This document shows positions 15,450-18,535 of a stretch of 18,535 bases of DNA, one piece after another. The notes beneath the pieces were generated by a model. That model ran no database searches. It had not been told where the DNA came from and was given only the letters and a program-made list of their open reading frames with translations. A program made the translations under genes and the position numbers. This DNA is from GCA-2717185 sp964474755 (GTDB taxonomy: Bacteria > Pseudomonadota > Alphaproteobacteria > UBA8366 > GCA-2717185): NCBI GenBank assembly GCA_964474755.1, contig CAYYUG010000080.1, positions 1 through 18,535 of the forward strand, given 5' to 3'. Position 1 is the stretch's first letter, and every line of letters begins with the position of its first letter.

Positions 15450-16871
15450 ATGAGACGACAGCATAGAACGAAAATCGTCGCGACTTTGGGTCCGGCAACC
15501 GCCTCGGCGGAGAAAATTGCCGAGCTTTTCAACGCCGGCGTCGATGTCTTTAGGCTGAATTTTAGCCATGGATTACAAGCCGATCACAAAGCCAATTATG
15601 ACATCATACGCGAGTTGGAGCACAAGATCCGGCGGCCGATCGCTGTCCTGATGGACCTGCAGGGACCCAAGCTGCGTATCGGCGCTTTTACCGATGGAGC
15701 CGTCGCCTTGGAAGAAGGGGCCACATTTCGCCTGGACCGCGACGAAACGGAGGGCGATCAGACCCGCGTCTGTTTACCTCATCCGGAAATCTACCAGGCA
15801 ATCGAAGCGGGCACGAACCTTCTACTCGATGACGGTCGCATACGTTTGCAAGTCAATAAATGCGATAAAGACTTTGCCCAATGTTCGGTCCTCATTGGCG
15901 GTGAATTATCCAACCGCAAAGGTGTTAATGTGCCTGGCGTGGTGCTGCCGCTGTCACCGCTGACCCGCAAGGATCAAGATGATTTGCGCTTTGGTCTTGA
16001 TCTCGGTGTCGATTGGGTCGGCCTATCATTTGTGCAGCGGCCGGAGGACATCGCTGAGGCGCGAAAATTGATCGCATCGCGCGCGGCAATCTGCGCCAAA
16101 CTCGAGAAACCAGCGGCCATCGAACGCTTGGAAGAGATTATCGAGTTGAGCGATGCAGTCATGGTCGCGAGAGGCGATCTCGGCGTGGAAATGCCACCGG
16201 AAGATGTGCCAGTCCTCCAAAAACATATCATCCGCACCTGCCGGCAAACCGGAAAACCAGTTATCGTCGCCACTCAAATGCTCGAATCCATGATCGAGGC
16301 GCCGACCCCGACCCGCGCCGAAGCCTCCGACGTCGCGACGGCGGTCTATGACGGTGCCGATGCGGTAATGCTATCCGCCGAAACCGCAGTAGGCGGCTAT
16401 CCGGTAGAAGCCGTTTCCATGATGAACCGCATTATCGAACGTGTAGAACGCGCGCCAAATTACCGCCGCATGATAGATGCAGACGAACTGGAACCCGAAG
16501 CGACAGCGGCCGATGCAATCAGCGCCGCCGCGCGACAGGTCGCTCGCACATTATCGGCTAAAGCCATCGTCACCTTCACCACCTCTGGTTCAACAACTTT
16601 GCGCGCTGCAAGAGAGAGGCCGGAAGTTCCAATCATCGGTCTGACGCCAAACGTGAAGACAGCGCGTCGCCTATCAGTGGTCTGGGGTGTGCACACCGTC
16701 CATTCGAGCGACGCCCGTGATTTTCAGGACATGGTCACGAAGGCAAGCCACTTCGCCGTCACAGACGGCTTCGCACAAGAAAGCGACAGGATTATTATTA
16801 CCGCAGGTGTTCCCTTCGGCACGCCCGGAGCCACTAACGTTCTGCGGGTCACACGAGTTGAAATCGACTGA
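15450..16871 (+). CDS. pyk: Pyruvate kinase
   Basis: Converts phosphoenolpyruvate and ADP to pyruvate and ATP, the last step of glycolysis or the Entner-Doudoroff route. It has 473 residues, the usual bacterial length. Motifs in order: TKIVATLGPA (7-16), VFRLNFSHG (33-41) with Arg35 and Asn37, MDLQGPKLRIG (68-78), the active-site segment ICAKLEKP (214-221) with catalytic Lys217 and metal ligand Glu219, VARGDLGVE (239-247), VIVATQMLESM (271-281) with Thr275, and DGADAVMLSAETAVGGYPVE (301-320). The C-terminal domain (about 345-473) is complete. Start ATG 15450 has aggtga about 4 bases upstream. The rhodanese gene follows after 19 bp, so the two probably form an operon. Nothing important is missing. 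Confidence 0.96.
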   Translation: MRRQHRTKIVATLGPATASAEKIAELFNAGVDVFRLNFSHGLQADHKANYDIIRELEHKIRRPIAVLMDLQGPKLRIGAFTDGAVALEEGATFRLDRDETEGDQTRVCLPHPEIYQAIEAGTNLLLDDGRIRLQVNKCDKDFAQCSVLIGGELSNRKGVNVPGVVLPLSPLTRKDQDDLRFGLDLGVDWVGLSFVQRPEDIAEARKLIASRAAICAKLEKPAAIERLEEIIELSDAVMVARGDLGVEMPPEDVPVLQKHIIRTCRQTGKPVIVATQMLESMIEAPTPTRAEASDVATAVYDGADAVMLSAETAVGGYPVEAVSMMNRIIERVERAPNYRRMIDADELEPEATAADAISAAARQVARTLSAKAIVTFTTSGSTTLRAARERPEVPIIGLTPNVKTARRLSVVWGVHTVHSSDARDFQDMVTKASHFAVTDGFAQESDRIIITAGVPFGTPGATNVLRVTRVEID

Positions 16872-16890
16872 CCGCAACTGGGAGTTTCCA

Positions 16891-18471
16891 ATGGAAAATA
16901 TCGATGCGAAAACCCTCAAGGCGATGATCAATGACGGTGAGGAACTGGCGCTGCTAGACGTGAGGGAGGACGGTCAGTTCGGTGAAGGACATTTGCTATT
17001 CGCCAACCCCTTGCCCTACAGCGTACTCGAAACCCGCATCGATGCCCGCGTGCCGCGCAGATCGACCCGCATCGTACTCGTCGACGATGCCGATGGCATC
17101 GCAGAGAAAGCCGCTGAACGCCTTGACGCCTGCGGCTACACCGACATCGTAAAACTCGACGGCGGTGTCGCCGCCTGGCAATCGGCGGGCTACGAATTAT
17201 TTAGAGGCGTCAACGTACCCTGCAAGGCGTTCGGCGAAGTCGTCGAGGTGACTAACCACACGCCATCGATCTCAGCCGAGGAGTTGCAGGCTATGTTCGA
17301 AAATAGCGAGAACCTCGTGGTACTGGACAGTCGAACACCTGCGGAGTTCTCCCGCATGAGCATCCCCAATGGCATCAACGTTCCGGGAGCCGAGCTAGCT
17401 TATCGAGTACATGATTTAGCGCCCTCACCCGACACGCTTATTGTCGTCAACTGCGCTGGCCGTACACGCAGCATCATCGGTGCCCAGTCTCTGATTAACG
17501 CTGGGATCGAAAACAAGGTGGTGGCGTTGCGCGGCGGCACACAGGGCTGGATCTTAGCTGGGTTGAAACTCGATCACGGTGCGACAGCAAAGTATCGAAA
17601 GGTCTCCTCTGCAGGAATGGCCAGAGCCGATGCGTTAAGGAACTCGGTCCATAATCGGTATGGTGTCAAAAAAATTGACACTGCCACATTGGAAGCCTGG
17701 CGGTCGGAAAGCGAAGAGCGCAGCCTCTATCTATTCGATGTTCGAGATCCATCGGAATACAACGCTGGACATCTACCAGGCGCCATTTCTGCACCCGGCG
17801 GTCAGCTTGTGCAAAGCGCCGACGCTTGGATGGGTACCCGCGGCGCCCGTGTTGTATTGACCGACGACAACGGCGTGCGAGCGACCATGACTGCGCACTG
17901 GCTAATGCAAATGTGCTGGGACGTATACATATTGGGAGATGCAGACAACCTGACTGAGAGAACACCACCAGAAAACTGCGTACTCGGTCTCGACGATCTA
18001 AACATAGAAACAATCGAGCCTGCCGCGCTGTCCGCAGAATTGGACGCCGGAACAGCGGTTGCCGTCGACGTCGATCTATCGCTCGACTACCGGAAGGCCC
18101 ACCTACCCGGCGCCGTCTGGGCTGTCCGTCCCCGCCTACCTGAAGCCATAAAATCTATTCCGGCAGATCGAAACATAGTTCTGTATTCGGAACACGAGAC
18201 GCGCGCACGGCTGGCTGTTATCGACACGCGCTCGATAACCGATTGTCCCGTGCTGGTGCTAAAGGGCGGCCGCGAGGCCTGGAAAGCTGCGGGACTACCA
18301 ACAGAGAGGTCACCTGCCGTGCCACAGGATTCGGATTGCATCGACTTCCTATTTTGGGTCCACGACAGGCATAGCGGAAACGAGGCGTCGATGCGTGACT
18401 ATCTCGCTTGGGAAGAACAACTGCCAGCGCAGATCGAAGCCGACGGAGACGCGAAGTATAAAATTCCCTGA
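16891..18471 (+). CDS. Four-domain rhodanese-like sulfurtransferase
   Basis: Protein of 526 residues made of four tandem rhodanese domains (about 5-105, 125-228, 262-352, 375-470) and a short C-terminal tail with no recognised motif. Rhodaneses move sulfane sulfur through an active-site cysteine. Only domain 2 has one, Cys188 in the loop NCAGRTRS (187-194). The matching loops of domains 1, 3 and 4 read DDADGIAE, TDDNGVRA and SEHETRAR and lack the cysteine. Repeated GG..AW or GG..GW turns (91-96, 215-220, 459-464) mark the domain ends. The open frame extends back to 16687 inside pyk, but ATG 16891 is chosen because gggag lies 7 bases upstream and the domain begins there. It follows pyk by 19 bp. 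From memory, proteins of this length and layout occur beside cysteine dioxygenase genes in other proteobacteria. Sulfur donor and acceptor are unknown. Confidence 0.92.
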   Translation: MENIDAKTLKAMINDGEELALLDVREDGQFGEGHLLFANPLPYSVLETRIDARVPRRSTRIVLVDDADGIAEKAAERLDACGYTDIVKLDGGVAAWQSAGYELFRGVNVPCKAFGEVVEVTNHTPSISAEELQAMFENSENLVVLDSRTPAEFSRMSIPNGINVPGAELAYRVHDLAPSPDTLIVVNCAGRTRSIIGAQSLINAGIENKVVALRGGTQGWILAGLKLDHGATAKYRKVSSAGMARADALRNSVHNRYGVKKIDTATLEAWRSESEERSLYLFDVRDPSEYNAGHLPGAISAPGGQLVQSADAWMGTRGARVVLTDDNGVRATMTAHWLMQMCWDVYILGDADNLTERTPPENCVLGLDDLNIETIEPAALSAELDAGTAVAVDVDLSLDYRKAHLPGAVWAVRPRLPEAIKSIPADRNIVLYSEHETRARLAVIDTRSITDCPVLVLKGGREAWKAAGLPTERSPAVPQDSDCIDFLFWVHDRHSGNEASMRDYLAWEEQLPAQIEADGDAKYKIP

Positions 18472-18535
18472 CACTCAACTAGGCTGCTGTTTCGAATATT
18501 AGTTGGCTATCAAAGAGCTGTTAATGCGCGGCTGG

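Noticed and set aside
16687..16890. Longer N-terminus for the rhodanese protein reaching into pyk
   Set aside because: It would overlap pyk by 185 bases in another frame. The ATG at 16891 has a good ribosome site and begins right at the first domain.
18476..18510. CAACTA...TAGTTG inverted repeat after the rhodanese gene
   Set aside because: Six AT-rich arm bases with an 18-base loop and no T run are too weak to call a terminator.

Overview
The window looks like a fragment of an alphaproteobacterial chromosome, probably a draft or metagenome-assembled scaffold. The taxonomic clues are a GapR/DUF2312 protein, a DUF1244 protein, an N-formylglutamate amidohydrolase-family gene divergent from pyruvate kinase, and a fused one-chain indolepyruvate ferredoxin oxidoreductase of alphaproteobacterial type. 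GC content is moderate by eye. Two runs of exactly 100 N (4953-5052 and 12002-12101) are scaffold gaps of nominal length, and each breaks a gene.

Left part (1-7378). An M3-family oligoendopeptidase (minus, cut by the window edge) diverges from a long-chain acyl-CoA synthetase (plus). That gene meets, almost tail to tail, a three-gene minus-strand operon. In transcription order the operon is a TauD/TfdA-type 2-oxoglutarate dioxygenase, a cation diffusion facilitator broken by the first gap, and a DmdB/AlkK-like acyl-CoA ligase, with junctions of only 5 and 19 bp. A second, related dioxygenase diverges from the operon head.

Middle part (7379-11317). A 1160-residue fused IorA-IorB oxidoreductase converts aryl pyruvates to aryl-acetyl-CoA with ferredoxin as acceptor. 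It ends 6 bp from the convergent gapR-like gene.

Gene-poor part (11318-14018). This stretch holds one recognisable gene, a peroxiredoxin-like domain fused to a prolyl-4-hydroxylase-like 2-oxoglutarate oxygenase. The second gap removes its active site. Around it are about 1.7 kb without intact genes. They contain short protein-like open stretches without start codons, which look like decayed genes. The stretch appears to interrupt a neighbourhood (pyk / FGase / DUF1244 / DUF2312) that I recall as contiguous in many Alphaproteobacteria.

Right part (14019-18535). The N-formylglutamate amidohydrolase and DUF1244 genes run leftward and end at a plausible hairpin terminator. Divergently, pyruvate kinase and a four-domain rhodanese protein form a plus-strand operon. 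Only one of the four rhodanese domains keeps its active-site cysteine.

Taken together the genes point to fatty-acid or carboxylate activation, amino-acid and keto-acid breakdown, and three different 2-oxoglutarate/Fe(II) oxygenases. I see no tRNA, rRNA, CRISPR array, complete insertion sequence or phage gene. I find no strong case for a wholly new system. The most unusual items are the dioxygenase-CDF-ligase operon, the redoxin-oxygenase fusion and the decayed insertion region.
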